Assembly (NCBI RefSeq): GCF_006442975.2 | Contig: NZ_CP083954.1 | Span: 2,301,501 to 2,365,500, forward strand | Source of the DNA: Mesorhizobium sp. B2-1-1 | GTDB taxonomy: Bacteria; Pseudomonadota; Alphaproteobacteria; Rhizobiales; Rhizobiaceae | Reading direction: 5' to 3' | Length of the DNA stretch: 64,000 nt | Shown here: piece after piece, positions 52,229 through 61,496 of the stretch | Layout: every line of letters begins with the position of its first letter | Position numbering within the stretch: the first letter of the stretch is position 1 | The notes under the pieces: model-generated | The model's input: the letters and a program-made list of their open reading frames with translations, nothing else | The model's database searches: none | What the model was told of the DNA's origin: nothing | Position numbers and translations under genes: made by a program

Positions 52229-53741
52229 TCCTGTCGCTGTGCAATCGATAGAGCACGCCCAACCGGTAGAGGAAGGACTCGTACGAGAATTCGTCCTCCG
52301 CAACCCCGATTACTATATCGATGTGTTCGCCCGCATCCGGCGGGCTTCCGGTGCCGTCTGGCCGTTCAACCTGGCGGCCGTGCTGCTTGGACCGGTGTGG
52401 GCCGCTGCCCGAGGCATCACACTTCTGTTCTGGCTCATCTTCTTCCTGGAGACGCTTGCGGTGGTTCAGATCGGCGTCGGCGCGGCTGGCAACCTCGGCG
52501 CCGGGGAGCAAGCACGCGCCGAACGCGTCACCAAGCAGGCACAGGTGCGCGCGGAACAGGCAAAGGCCGCCGAGGCAGCGGGGGCGGACAATGCAGCTGG
52601 CCTGAAATCATCAGCGGCCGCTCTGGAGAAAGCTGCCAACACGGCCAGAATGCGGGCCGACGCCGCAAAAGCGAAGGCGCCGGTTGTAATTGGGTCCGGC
52701 ATTGTCACTTTGCTCTTCGCCAGGTTGATCGCCGGTTTCCTCGCCAACCGGATGCTGGAGCGGCGCTTCGCGCGCTGGCGTTCGAACCCGACGCTTCAGC
52801 GCGGGCTCAATCATCCGCTGGCGCTATGCGCCCTTGCCTTCTGCATCGCAGCCTATGGGCTTTCGGTCTATCGCTTCGCCGCGCCGACACCAGCCGTCTG
52901 GCTGATTGCCGCGCCCTCGAATCGCGAGTGGCAGGCCGCGTTGTCATCGGGTCTGGACAGCCTGATGGGAGCGGTGTCGCATCTCGGGGAGGGCTTTTTC
53001 GGCGGCATCACAGGCGCAATATCGTTGGTGCTCGATGCCTTGGCCTATGGACTGACGGGCATGCCCTGGCCAGTGACAATGGCGATCATTCTAGCCCTGG
53101 CCTGGCAACTGGCGGGGCCGCGCGTCGCCATCTTCACCGCGGCTGCGCTCGCCTATCTTGCCGTGCTTGGCTTTTGGGAAAAGAGCCTGGAAACAGTCGC
53201 CCTGTTGGGCACATCGGCCATTATCTGCCTCGCGATAGGAATTCCGCTTGGGATATGGTGCGGGCGCCGACCGCGCGTCTATGCCGCCGTGCGGCCGGTG
53301 CTCGACTTCATGCAGACCATGCCGGCATTTGTCTATTTGATCCCGGTGATCGCATTGTTCGGCATCGGCAAGCCGCCCGGCGTCATCGCCACGCTGATTT
53401 TCGGTACGCCGCCAGTGGTGCGCCTGACTGCGCTCGGTTTGCAGGGTGTCCCGCCGGCCATTAGAGAGGCCGCGCAAGCCTATGGTGCAACAAGATGGTT
53501 TCTCCTGACCCGGGTCGATCTCCCGCTAGCGATGCCTTCCATCATGGCCGGCATAAACCAGACCATTTTGATGTGCCTTTCAATGGTGGTCATCGCTTCC
53601 CTGATCGGCGCCAAAGGGTTGGGAGAAGATGTCCTCAATGCGCTTCAATACGCAGCTGTCGGGCAGGGACTGCTCGCGGGCTTCGCCATACTTCTCTGCG
53701 CCATGATCATCGACCGTATCGTGCAAGGACGAACCAGATAA
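52215..53741 (+). CDS. proW: ProW-like permease with an N-terminal extra domain
   Basis: A 508-residue protein, longer than ordinary ProW (about 280-350). Residues 1-90 resemble DUF2628-like sequences (NPDYYIDVFARIRRASGAVW and membrane segments after it); about 95-155 is a charged, alanine-rich coiled coil (RAEQAKAAEAAG, LEKAANTARMRADAAKAKA); the rest is BPD_transp_1 permease with FMQTMPAFVYLIPVIALFG and the EAA loop REAAQAYGATRWFLLTRVDL. It begins at GTG 52215, overlapping the proV stop. The N-terminal domain and coiled coil are unusual for this family. Confidence 0.82.
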   Translation: MNAHDPVAVQSIEHAQPVEEGLVREFVLRNPDYYIDVFARIRRASGAVWPFNLAAVLLGPVWAAARGITLLFWLIFFLETLAVVQIGVGAAGNLGAGEQARAERVTKQAQVRAEQAKAAEAAGADNAAGLKSSAAALEKAANTARMRADAAKAKAPVVIGSGIVTLLFARLIAGFLANRMLERRFARWRSNPTLQRGLNHPLALCALAFCIAAYGLSVYRFAAPTPAVWLIAAPSNREWQAALSSGLDSLMGAVSHLGEGFFGGITGAISLVLDALAYGLTGMPWPVTMAIILALAWQLAGPRVAIFTAAALAYLAVLGFWEKSLETVALLGTSAIICLAIGIPLGIWCGRRPRVYAAVRPVLDFMQTMPAFVYLIPVIALFGIGKPPGVIATLIFGTPPVVRLTALGLQGVPPAIREAAQAYGATRWFLLTRVDLPLAMPSIMAGINQTILMCLSMVVIASLIGAKGLGEDVLNALQYAAVGQGLLAGFAILLCAMIIDRIVQGRTR

Positions 53742-53821
53742 AGCCGTTTGGGAACGATCTTCTCGTGGAGCTCGGCCGGTCAACATTCCACGAACGGGCC
53801 ATCAAAGATGCGGTACCGGCT

Positions 53822-55378
53822 CTAGAAATAAGCCTGGTCCGGCTCGCTGGCCTTGCGGTTGGCGATGAAGGCCTGGAGCGCTTCGTCGATCGCCGGATCG
53901 AGCCCCGGATCCTGGTAGTCGTCGAGCAGCCTCTTCCATTGCCGGTTGGCGCGTTGCGCGGCGTCGAGCCGGCCGTCCTCGTTCCATTGCTCGAAGGAAT
54001 TGTTGTCGCTGCTGGTGGAGCGATAGAAGGCCGAGAGGAAATTGGACTGCGTATGCGCACTGCCCAGGAAATGCGATCCCGGCCCGACCGCTTCGATCGC
54101 CTCCATCGCCTGCGCATTGAGCGACAGATCGATGCCTTCGAACAGGCTGGCGACCTTGCCGCAGAGATCGGCGTCGATGACCGTCTTTTCGAAACCGGTG
54201 ACCAGTCCGCCCTCGAGCCAGCCGGTGGCGTGGTTGATCACGTTGGCGCCGGCAAACATCGACATCAATATGCCCCATGTCGCTTCCTGCTCGGCCTGTG
54301 CGTCGGGCAGCTTTGAGGCCGACAGCGAACCGACGGTGTGGAACGGAACGCCGACGCGACGCGCCAACTGCCCGCAGGCGAGCACCATCTTGCCCGCTTC
54401 CGGCGTCCCGAAGGTCGGCGCTCCACTCTGCATCGAGATCGTGCTGGCAAAGCTTCCCATCAGGCAGGGCGCGCCGGGGTTGATCAGCTGTACGAGGCTG
54501 AGACAGGCGAGCGCCTCGGCCAGCACCTGCGCCAGCGTGCCGGCGACCGTGCACGGGCTCATCGCGCCGGCCAGCGTCCATGGCGTGCAGGCGACCGGCT
54601 GGTTGTTGCGGGCGCAGACCTTCAGCGAACCCGACATGTTGGCGTCGAGCACCAGCGGCGCATTGGTGTTGGAGACGTTGTAGAGCACAGCGTTGTTGGC
54701 GACGAACTCCTCGCCGAAGACGATCTTGGCCATGTCGACCGCGTCCTGTGCTCGCCTCGAACCGATGAACGCGCCCATGAAGGCACGGTCCGAATGGCGG
54801 ATGTGGGTGTAGAGCATGTCGAGATGACGCTTGTTGGCCGGCAGGTCGACAGGCTCGCAAACGACGCCGCCCGAATGATGTAGATGCGGGATCATCTGAT
54901 GGATCTTCACCAGATCGCGGAAGTCCGCGATCGTGGCGTAGCGCCGTCCGCGATCGAGATCGTGGACGAAGGGCGGTCCCCACGACGGACACAGCACGGT
55001 GTTGTCGCCGCCGATCACCACCGTGTTGGCTGGGTTGCGAGCGTGCTGCTTGAATTGCGAAGGCGCGGTGGCGCGGATGATCGTGCGGCACATGCCGGGC
55101 TCGAAGCGAACCCTGGTGCCCTGCACGTCGGCGCCTGCATCGCGAAAGATGTCGAGGATCTCGGGATCGTCATGGAACTCCATGCCGACCTCCTTGAGCA
55201 GCCGGTCGGCATTCGCCTCGATCAGGCTCAGGCCTTCCTCGTCGAGGATATTGAACGTGCCGATCCGCCGGCTGATGTAGGGACGCCGCGGCGCCTGCTG
55301 GGCCAGGCGCTGGCCTTGCCTTCCCGCTCGGCCCCCGCTTCGTGGCGCTGGAGCGTCGATCATCGCGTCCTTGTCCAT
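53822..55378 (-). CDS. MttB family methyltransferase (non-pyrrolysine)
   Basis: A 518-residue protein of the trimethylamine:corrinoid methyltransferase family. The frame has no amber codon, so it is the non-pyrrolysine type to which glycine betaine methyltransferase MtgB belongs. Recognisable stretches are IGTFNILDEEGLSLIEANAD, GPPFVHDLDRGRRYATIADF, PCLMGSFASTISMQSGAP and GLVTGFEKTVIDADLCG. Reaction: transfer of a methyl group from a quaternary or tertiary amine to a corrinoid protein. No corrinoid protein or activator is encoded nearby. It is 15 bases downstream of two dehydrogenase genes for N-methylated glycines, which fits betaine demethylation. Confidence 0.85.
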   Translation of the reverse strand: MDKDAMIDAPAPRSGGRAGRQGQRLAQQAPRRPYISRRIGTFNILDEEGLSLIEANADRLLKEVGMEFHDDPEILDIFRDAGADVQGTRVRFEPGMCRTIIRATAPSQFKQHARNPANTVVIGGDNTVLCPSWGPPFVHDLDRGRRYATIADFRDLVKIHQMIPHLHHSGGVVCEPVDLPANKRHLDMLYTHIRHSDRAFMGAFIGSRRAQDAVDMAKIVFGEEFVANNAVLYNVSNTNAPLVLDANMSGSLKVCARNNQPVACTPWTLAGAMSPCTVAGTLAQVLAEALACLSLVQLINPGAPCLMGSFASTISMQSGAPTFGTPEAGKMVLACGQLARRVGVPFHTVGSLSASKLPDAQAEQEATWGILMSMFAGANVINHATGWLEGGLVTGFEKTVIDADLCGKVASLFEGIDLSLNAQAMEAIEAVGPGSHFLGSAHTQSNFLSAFYRSTSSDNNSFEQWNEDGRLDAAQRANRQWKRLLDDYQDPGLDPAIDEALQAFIANRKASEPDQAYF

Positions 55379-55392
55379 TTTCGTCTCCGTGA

Positions 55393-57858
55393 TCAGGCAG
55401 GCATGAAGGCGGCCGGCGCATCGGCCTGAAGGCCGCGCAGCCGCAGATTGTCCGGATCGTAAGGCGCTTTCTTCAGCTCCCGCGCCGTCAGTTCCCTGCC
55501 GAGGATCGAGACGGTCAGGCCTTCAGCCGCAACACCGGGTCGCAGATAGGCGAGCGCAACGGTCTTGCCGGTGCGGAAGCCGTGGCTGCCGGAGGTAACG
55601 ACCCCGACCGGGCGCCCCGCCTGCATCACGGCGTGGGCGTAGAACGGCAGCCTCTCGCCGTCGTCATCGATCTCGAGCAGCAGCATGGACCAGGCGCTTT
55701 CGCCGATGCGCTCCAGCATCGCCTCACGGCCGACGAACGTCCGGTTGTCAGTCTTGACCAGCGCACCCAGCCCAGCCTCCAGCGGCGTACGTTCGGTGGT
55801 CAGGTCGGCGCCCCAAGCACGATAACCTTTTTCCAACCGCATCGCGTTGAGCGCGTAGATGCCGAACGGACGCAGGTCGAACTGCGTTCCGACCTTGGTG
55901 ATCGCTTCGTAGAGCTTGCCGAACTGCGCCAACTGAACGTGCAGTTCCCATCCGAGCTCACCGGCATAAGAGACCCGGAGCGCTGCCGTCTTGATGCCGG
56001 CCACGCGGATGATCTGCGCGGAAAGCCAGGGGAATGCAGCATTCGATAGATCGGCTTCGCAGATCTTTCCCAAGAGGTCACGGGCACGCGGCCCCATCAC
56101 GCCGAGCACGCCGCGCCTCTCGGTGACGTTGTCGATCGTCACACCTGGAAACGCTGCGGCGCGTGAGCGTAGCAGACCTTCGTCATGTCGCTCCGCAAGT
56201 GCTGCGCTGGTCAAGTAGAACCCATCGTCGCCGAGTCGGGTCACGGTAAATTCCGACGCCACGCCGCCCTTTGCCGTCAGCGCGTGAATGAGCCCGATGC
56301 GGCCGTGACGTTCCGGTGGTCGGTTGGCGCCGAGCGAAGCCATGAAGGCGCTGGCGCCTGGTCCGCCGATCTCGAATTTGGAGAAGGCCGAAAGGTCGAT
56401 GGCGCCGACGCTGGCCTGCACGTCACGGCACTCGCCGCGCACCGCGTCGAACCAGCCGGGCTTGCGGAAGGTCAGTGGCGGGTCACGGTCGGCGCCGTTG
56501 GCAGCGAACCAGTTCGGCCGCTCCCAGCCATAGGCGGCGCCCAGCACTGCCCCCTGGCTTCTCTGAAGTTCGAGCGCCGGCGTCGTGCGGCGCGGGCGGC
56601 CGGCCTCGCGTTCCTCGTTGGGATAGTGGATGCCGAATTGCAGGCCGAACCCTTCCACCGCCTTGTCGATGCGATAGTCGCGGTCGGCATAATTGCCGAA
56701 GCGGCGTGGGTCGATGGCAAGCGCATCCATTGGCGGTGATCCGTCGACGATCCAGTCGGCGAGAAAGCGACCGGCGCCGCCGCCTTCCATCACGCCCATG
56801 CTTGAGCCGGTGAGCAGCCAGCCATTGCCGAGGCCGAATGCCGGACCGACCAGCGGATTGGCATCCGGCGTGAAGGTGATCGGCCCGTTGACCACCGTCT
56901 TGATGCCGGCATTGGCGAGTGCCGGGACACGCTCCATCGCCAGCGCGATGATGTGCTCGACCCGATCCAGGTCGGGCGGCAGCAAGTCCATGCCGAATTC
57001 TGGTGGCACGCCATCGACCGCCCAGGGGTGAGCCGACTTTTCATAGGGGCCGACGATAAAGCCGTCGCGCTCCTGGCGCAGATACCAGCTTTCTTCCGGA
57101 TCGCGGATGATCGGCAGTTCCTTGGCGCCGGCGGCGATCCGGTCGGCAATCTCGGGGACGGTATCGGTCACGACATATTGGTGCAGCATCGGCACCACGG
57201 GCAGGTCGAGCCCCATCATGGCGCCAATCTCGCGGCACCATGTGCCGGCCGCGTTCACCACATGCTTCGCGACAATGTCACCCTGTTGTGTGCGGACCAG
57301 CCACTCGCCCGATGGCTTGCGCTCGATTGCCAGGACCGGATTGTGGCGCACGATCTCGGCGCCGCGCGAGCGCGCGCCGCTGGCCATTGCGTTGGTCGCC
57401 AGCGTCGGATCGACATGACCGTCATTGGGCTCGTAGATCGCGCCTATGATGCCGTCGGTATGGCAGAGCGGATAGATCTGCTTGAGCTCATCGGGACTGA
57501 GAATGTGGAAGTCATGGCCGACGAACCGGCCAAGCCCCTGCACATGGCGGAATTCGTCCATGCGCTCCGGCGAGCGCGTAATGCGCAATGCGCCGCTTGG
57601 GTGGAAACCTGTCGGCAACCCGGTCTCGGCGGTCAGGATTTCGCGATAGAGCCGCACCGAATGCGCGCGCATCTCCATGATCGTCGCATTGTGGGCGAAA
57701 TGCGTGCAGAGCCCGGCGGCGTGCCAGGTCGAGCCTGCTGTCAGCTCCTGCCTCTCGACGAGCATGACATCGCTCCAGCCGCGCTTGGCCAGGTGATAGA
57801 GCAGCGACACGCCCATGGCGCCGCCGCCGATAACGACCACGCGGGCCTGTTGTCTCAT
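55393..57858 (-). CDS. Dimethylglycine/sarcosine dehydrogenase-like protein (second copy)
   Basis: An 821-residue flavoprotein with an N-terminal DAO-type FAD domain (VVVIGGGAMGVSLLYHL; GSTWHAAG, in which His46 is the expected covalent FAD attachment residue), an FAO-M linker domain, and a C-terminal GcvT-type folate-binding half (about 440-821). Family members oxidatively demethylate dimethylglycine, sarcosine or related N-methyl amino acids and pass the methyl group to tetrahydrofolate. The start overlaps the stop of the upstream homolog in ATGA. Substrate choice between the two copies cannot be told from sequence. Confidence 0.87.
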   Translation of the reverse strand: MRQQARVVVIGGGAMGVSLLYHLAKRGWSDVMLVERQELTAGSTWHAAGLCTHFAHNATIMEMRAHSVRLYREILTAETGLPTGFHPSGALRITRSPERMDEFRHVQGLGRFVGHDFHILSPDELKQIYPLCHTDGIIGAIYEPNDGHVDPTLATNAMASGARSRGAEIVRHNPVLAIERKPSGEWLVRTQQGDIVAKHVVNAAGTWCREIGAMMGLDLPVVPMLHQYVVTDTVPEIADRIAAGAKELPIIRDPEESWYLRQERDGFIVGPYEKSAHPWAVDGVPPEFGMDLLPPDLDRVEHIIALAMERVPALANAGIKTVVNGPITFTPDANPLVGPAFGLGNGWLLTGSSMGVMEGGGAGRFLADWIVDGSPPMDALAIDPRRFGNYADRDYRIDKAVEGFGLQFGIHYPNEEREAGRPRRTTPALELQRSQGAVLGAAYGWERPNWFAANGADRDPPLTFRKPGWFDAVRGECRDVQASVGAIDLSAFSKFEIGGPGASAFMASLGANRPPERHGRIGLIHALTAKGGVASEFTVTRLGDDGFYLTSAALAERHDEGLLRSRAAAFPGVTIDNVTERRGVLGVMGPRARDLLGKICEADLSNAAFPWLSAQIIRVAGIKTAALRVSYAGELGWELHVQLAQFGKLYEAITKVGTQFDLRPFGIYALNAMRLEKGYRAWGADLTTERTPLEAGLGALVKTDNRTFVGREAMLERIGESAWSMLLLEIDDDGERLPFYAHAVMQAGRPVGVVTSGSHGFRTGKTVALAYLRPGVAAEGLTVSILGRELTARELKKAPYDPDNLRLRGLQADAPAAFMPA

Positions 57859-60302
57859 GAATTTTCCTCCGCGCTTACGCGCATGCGCGATCCGGTTGGG
57901 TCATAGGGTGGCTTGTCGAGTGGGCGCAGCCTGTAGCGCGCACCGGCCACCGCGATCTGGTAGTCGCAGGCAAGCAGCTGCGTTTTCGTCTCGCCTGGAT
58001 CACAGGCAACGTAGCCCAGGCAAAGGCTGAGCCCCGTGCGAACGCCGAGGCCACCTGACGTCGTCAACCCGGCAAGTTTGCCGTCGCGATAGATCGGTTC
58101 GTCATGCAGCAGAAGCGGATTGTCGCCGTCGACGGCGAAATGCATGAGCCGGCGCTTCAGGCCATCGGCCTTCTGCTTCAGCAGGGCATCGCGGCCGATG
58201 AAATCATCCCTCTTCCAGGACACCGCGAAGGACAGGCCCGCCTCCAGCGGCGTGTCCTTCGGCCCGATATCATGGCCCCAATGGCGATAGCCCTTTTCCA
58301 ACCGGCAGCCATCCAGCGCGTAGTGGCCACAAAAGGTCAGGCCATGGGCGCCGCCCGCTGAGACGATCATGGCAAGCAGGCTCTCGCCGTGTTCGACCGG
58401 CACATAAAGCTCGAAGCCGAGCTCGCCGACAAAGCTGACTCGGGTCGCCCGCACATTCGCGGTGCCGATGTCGATGCGGCGCGAAGTCGAGAACGGGAAG
58501 GCTGCGTCCGAAAGATCGACGTCGGTCAGGCTCTGCAGCAGCGCCCGCGAATTCGGCCCCATGACCCCGAGAACGGCCTCTGCGGACGTGGCGTCGAAGA
58601 CCGAGACGTTGAGACCAAGATCCTCAGCATGGCGCGCGATCCAGTCAAAATCTTTCTGTCTGGTCGCGGCACCTGAAATAACCCGGAAGCCGTGCTCGTC
58701 GACTCGCGTGACCGTCACATCGGCCTCGATGCCGCCGCGTGCGTTGAGCATCTGCGTATAGACGGCGCGGCCTTCGGGCCTGTCGACGTCCCCCGCGCAC
58801 AGGCTTTGCATCAGCTGGATCGCGTCGCGTCCACGCACATCGATCTTGGTGAAGGGCGAAAGCTCGAACAGGCCAACGCCTTGCGCCATTCGCTCGGCTT
58901 CGGCCCTGGCCGGGCTCCACCATTTCTGAGCGCCGACGGAATAGCCGCGCGTCTCCGTGCCGCCGAACCAGAGCGGTCGCTCCCAGCCGGTCGGCGCGCC
59001 GAACACAGCACCCGCTTCGGCGAACGTACGGTGAAAGGCGGAACGCCGCACGTCGCGCCCGGCGGCGGCCTGCTTGTAAGGCCAATGCATGCGGAAGAGG
59101 TCGGCAACCGCTTCCTCCATCCTGGCGCCGACGAAAGAGCGCGCCGCGGCGGCGCGGTCGAAGCGGGCGATGTCAAGCGCCCACAGATCGAGGCTGGGCT
59201 CGCCGTCGACGATCCATTCGGCCATGGCCTTGCCGGCGCCGGCCGACGACATCATGCCTGTCGAGTTGAAGCCGGCGGCGACATAGAAGCCGCGCAGATA
59301 GGGCGACTCGCCCATCAGCGGCCGCGTGTCGGGGGTAAAACTCTCCGGGCCATTCATGAAGTGCCTGATGCCGGTCTGCGACAGCGCCGGCAGGAGTTTC
59401 AGTCCGGCCGACATGAAAGGCTCGAACTGCTCCCAATCCTCGGGCAGTTCGAGGAATGGCCTGTCGCCAGCCGGTCCGCGAACATCGAAGAGCTTGGCGT
59501 TCGGCTCGAAGCCGCCCAACACCAGCTTGCCGGAATCGCCCTTGATGTAGATGCCTTCGTCGAGGTCGCGCAGGATGGGAAACGGATCCTGCAGACCGGC
59601 GATCGGCTCCGTCACGACATACATGTGCTCGACGGCCTGCAGCGGCACAGGAACGCCGGCGAGCGCGCCGATATCGCGCGCCCAGGCGCCGGCACAGTTG
59701 ACGACGGTCTCGCAATCGATGGTGGCGCCGGAGGCCAGCTTGACGCCAGCGACCCGGCCGTTGCGGGTCACGATGCCCGAACAGGCTAACCCCTCGAGGA
59801 TGCGGATACCGGCGGCGCGGGCCCGTTTTGCATAGGCCGCACAGATATCAACTGGATTGGCCTGGCCGTCTTCCTCGACCCACAGCGCGCCCTCGACGCC
59901 ATCGGTGACGATGCCGCGCACGTGCTCGGCCACGCCCGCCTGATCGACAATCCCAACGGTGAGGCCGCAGACATCGCCCAAATGCGCGATGCGCTTCAGT
60001 TCGTCCATGCGCTCCGCACGTCGCGCCAGCCACAGGCCGCCGGTGCGGCGGTAGCCGGACGCCTGGCCCGTCAGTTCCTCGAGGCGTGGAAACAGCTCGG
60101 TCGCATATTGCGCCAGCCTTGTCAGGTTGAGGCTGGCGCGTAACGGACCGACGATTCCGGCGGCGTGCCAGGATGTGCCGCTGGTCAGTTGGTGGCGCTC
60201 CAGAAGGACGACATCGCTCACGCCCAGTTCGGCAAGGTGATAGGCAATGCCGAGGCCAATGACACCGCCGCCAATGATCACGATGCGTGCGCTGCCATTC
60301 AC
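57855..60302 (-). CDS. Dimethylglycine/sarcosine dehydrogenase-like protein (first copy)
   Basis: An 815-residue protein with the same domain order as its neighbour: FAD domain (IVIIGGGVIGLGIAYHL; GTSWHAAG with His46 as the expected covalent flavin site), linker domain and GcvT-type C-terminal half (for example GYRHWGHDIGPKDTPLEAGL, which binds folate in relatives). The two copies differ throughout and are old paralogs. It is the first gene of the dehydrogenase-dehydrogenase-mttB operon and divergent from a LysR gene. Confidence 0.87.
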   Translation of the reverse strand: MNGSARIVIIGGGVIGLGIAYHLAELGVSDVVLLERHQLTSGTSWHAAGIVGPLRASLNLTRLAQYATELFPRLEELTGQASGYRRTGGLWLARRAERMDELKRIAHLGDVCGLTVGIVDQAGVAEHVRGIVTDGVEGALWVEEDGQANPVDICAAYAKRARAAGIRILEGLACSGIVTRNGRVAGVKLASGATIDCETVVNCAGAWARDIGALAGVPVPLQAVEHMYVVTEPIAGLQDPFPILRDLDEGIYIKGDSGKLVLGGFEPNAKLFDVRGPAGDRPFLELPEDWEQFEPFMSAGLKLLPALSQTGIRHFMNGPESFTPDTRPLMGESPYLRGFYVAAGFNSTGMMSSAGAGKAMAEWIVDGEPSLDLWALDIARFDRAAAARSFVGARMEEAVADLFRMHWPYKQAAAGRDVRRSAFHRTFAEAGAVFGAPTGWERPLWFGGTETRGYSVGAQKWWSPARAEAERMAQGVGLFELSPFTKIDVRGRDAIQLMQSLCAGDVDRPEGRAVYTQMLNARGGIEADVTVTRVDEHGFRVISGAATRQKDFDWIARHAEDLGLNVSVFDATSAEAVLGVMGPNSRALLQSLTDVDLSDAAFPFSTSRRIDIGTANVRATRVSFVGELGFELYVPVEHGESLLAMIVSAGGAHGLTFCGHYALDGCRLEKGYRHWGHDIGPKDTPLEAGLSFAVSWKRDDFIGRDALLKQKADGLKRRLMHFAVDGDNPLLLHDEPIYRDGKLAGLTTSGGLGVRTGLSLCLGYVACDPGETKTQLLACDYQIAVAGARYRLRPLDKPPYDPTGSRMRVSAEENS

Positions 60303-60415
60303 CTTGTGGGATACCTTCGCTGGATTGGAACAGCGCGATCTTTTCCCGCTAAACCACTTGCGCTCAACCCAAATTTCGCAACATTAGGAAAACTTATGAT
60401 GCTTCACGGGCGGAG

Positions 60416-61399
60416 TTGCGGGTGAAGAGCGGCAGTTTCGATTTCAACCTTTTCCGATCGATCGAGGTTTTCGTCGCCATCGTCGAGACCAGGCACGTCA
60501 CCCAGGCGGCACAGATGCTGGGCATGACGCAATCGGCCGCTTCGCAGCATCTGAAGAACCTGGAAAGCGCGCTCGGCGTCAGCCTGATCGATCGCAATTT
60601 GCGGCCGATCGAGCTCACCAAAGCCGGCATCGCGCTGCATCGCCGCGCCGTTGCCATACTGGCCGAGGTCGAGGGCCTGCGCACGGACGCGCGGCGCGTC
60701 AATGCAGCACCGCTGCCGCTGTTGCGCATCGCGCTTCTGGCGTCGATCGCGACAACGCTGGCGCCGGCGCTTTCGGTCCTTGCCCGCAAGGGGTTCGGCA
60801 TTCCCGAGCTCAGCCTGTTCGCGGGTTTGGCGACCGACCACGTCGCCTTGCTGCGGGCCCGCCGCGCCGACCTCGCCGTCACCTCCGGCGAGCTGTTCGA
60901 GATTGAGGGACTGACACGTTATCCTGTGATGACCGAAAAATTCCTGCTGGTGACGCCAAAGGGTTTTGCCGGCGATGTCGGTGACATCGTCAAGCTCTCT
61001 AAGAAGCTCGCCTTCGTGCGCTTCTCGCGCGAGACGCCGGTTGGCCTGCGCGTCGACCAGCATCTGAGCCGCCTGCGCATCGAGATCCCGCGTGCCATGG
61101 AAGGTGACCGCTCCAGCGTGGTGATGGCGCCGGTCGCGGCCGGCATGGGCTTTGCGATCCTGACGCCGACCCTGCTCATCGACGGGCTGGCGGAGGGTAT
61201 GGAGATTGACGTCCATCCCTTGCCGTTCACCGGGCTGTCGCGCAACATCCTTCTGGTCGCGCGCGAGCGGGAGCTCGGAAACCTCCCCGAGGCTTTCGCC
61301 ACGCGTACCGCGGAGGTGCTGACCAACGCGATCAGCACGCGCCTGCCTGGCCTTCCCGCCGACTGCTATGCCGTCGATCGCCCCTCGTTGCATGACTAA
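60416..61399 (+). CDS. LysR family transcriptional regulator
   Basis: A 327-residue LysR-type protein with helix-turn-helix VTQAAQMLGMTQSAASQHLK and an effector domain. The start may be TTG 60416 or GTG 60422. It is divergent from the dehydrogenase-mttB operon and 97 bases upstream of the aminotransferase gene, so it likely regulates both. A short inverted repeat (CGCTG, CAGCG, 8 bases apart) lies at 60318-60335 in the shared promoter. Confidence 0.85.
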   Translation: MRVKSGSFDFNLFRSIEVFVAIVETRHVTQAAQMLGMTQSAASQHLKNLESALGVSLIDRNLRPIELTKAGIALHRRAVAILAEVEGLRTDARRVNAAPLPLLRIALLASIATTLAPALSVLARKGFGIPELSLFAGLATDHVALLRARRADLAVTSGELFEIEGLTRYPVMTEKFLLVTPKGFAGDVGDIVKLSKKLAFVRFSRETPVGLRVDQHLSRLRIEIPRAMEGDRSSVVMAPVAAGMGFAILTPTLLIDGLAEGMEIDVHPLPFTGLSRNILLVARERELGNLPEAFATRTAEVLTNAISTRLPGLPADCYAVDRPSLHD

Positions 61400-61496
61400 T
61401 CAACTCCATCAGTTATCCTGATAAGGAGGTTTGGCGGTGTGCGCGCCGCGCATTCCGTGTTTTCAATCCAGGAGTTCGCAACACGGGAGACATGGC

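Noticed and set aside
53802..55091. A 429-codon minus-strand frame overlapping the MttB-like gene
   Set aside because: Different frame of the same strand as mttB, arginine- and histidine-rich, no domain; a shadow.
53822..55378. Pyrrolysine in the MttB-like protein
   Set aside because: The gene is open through its whole length without any in-frame amber codon, so no pyrrolysine is needed.
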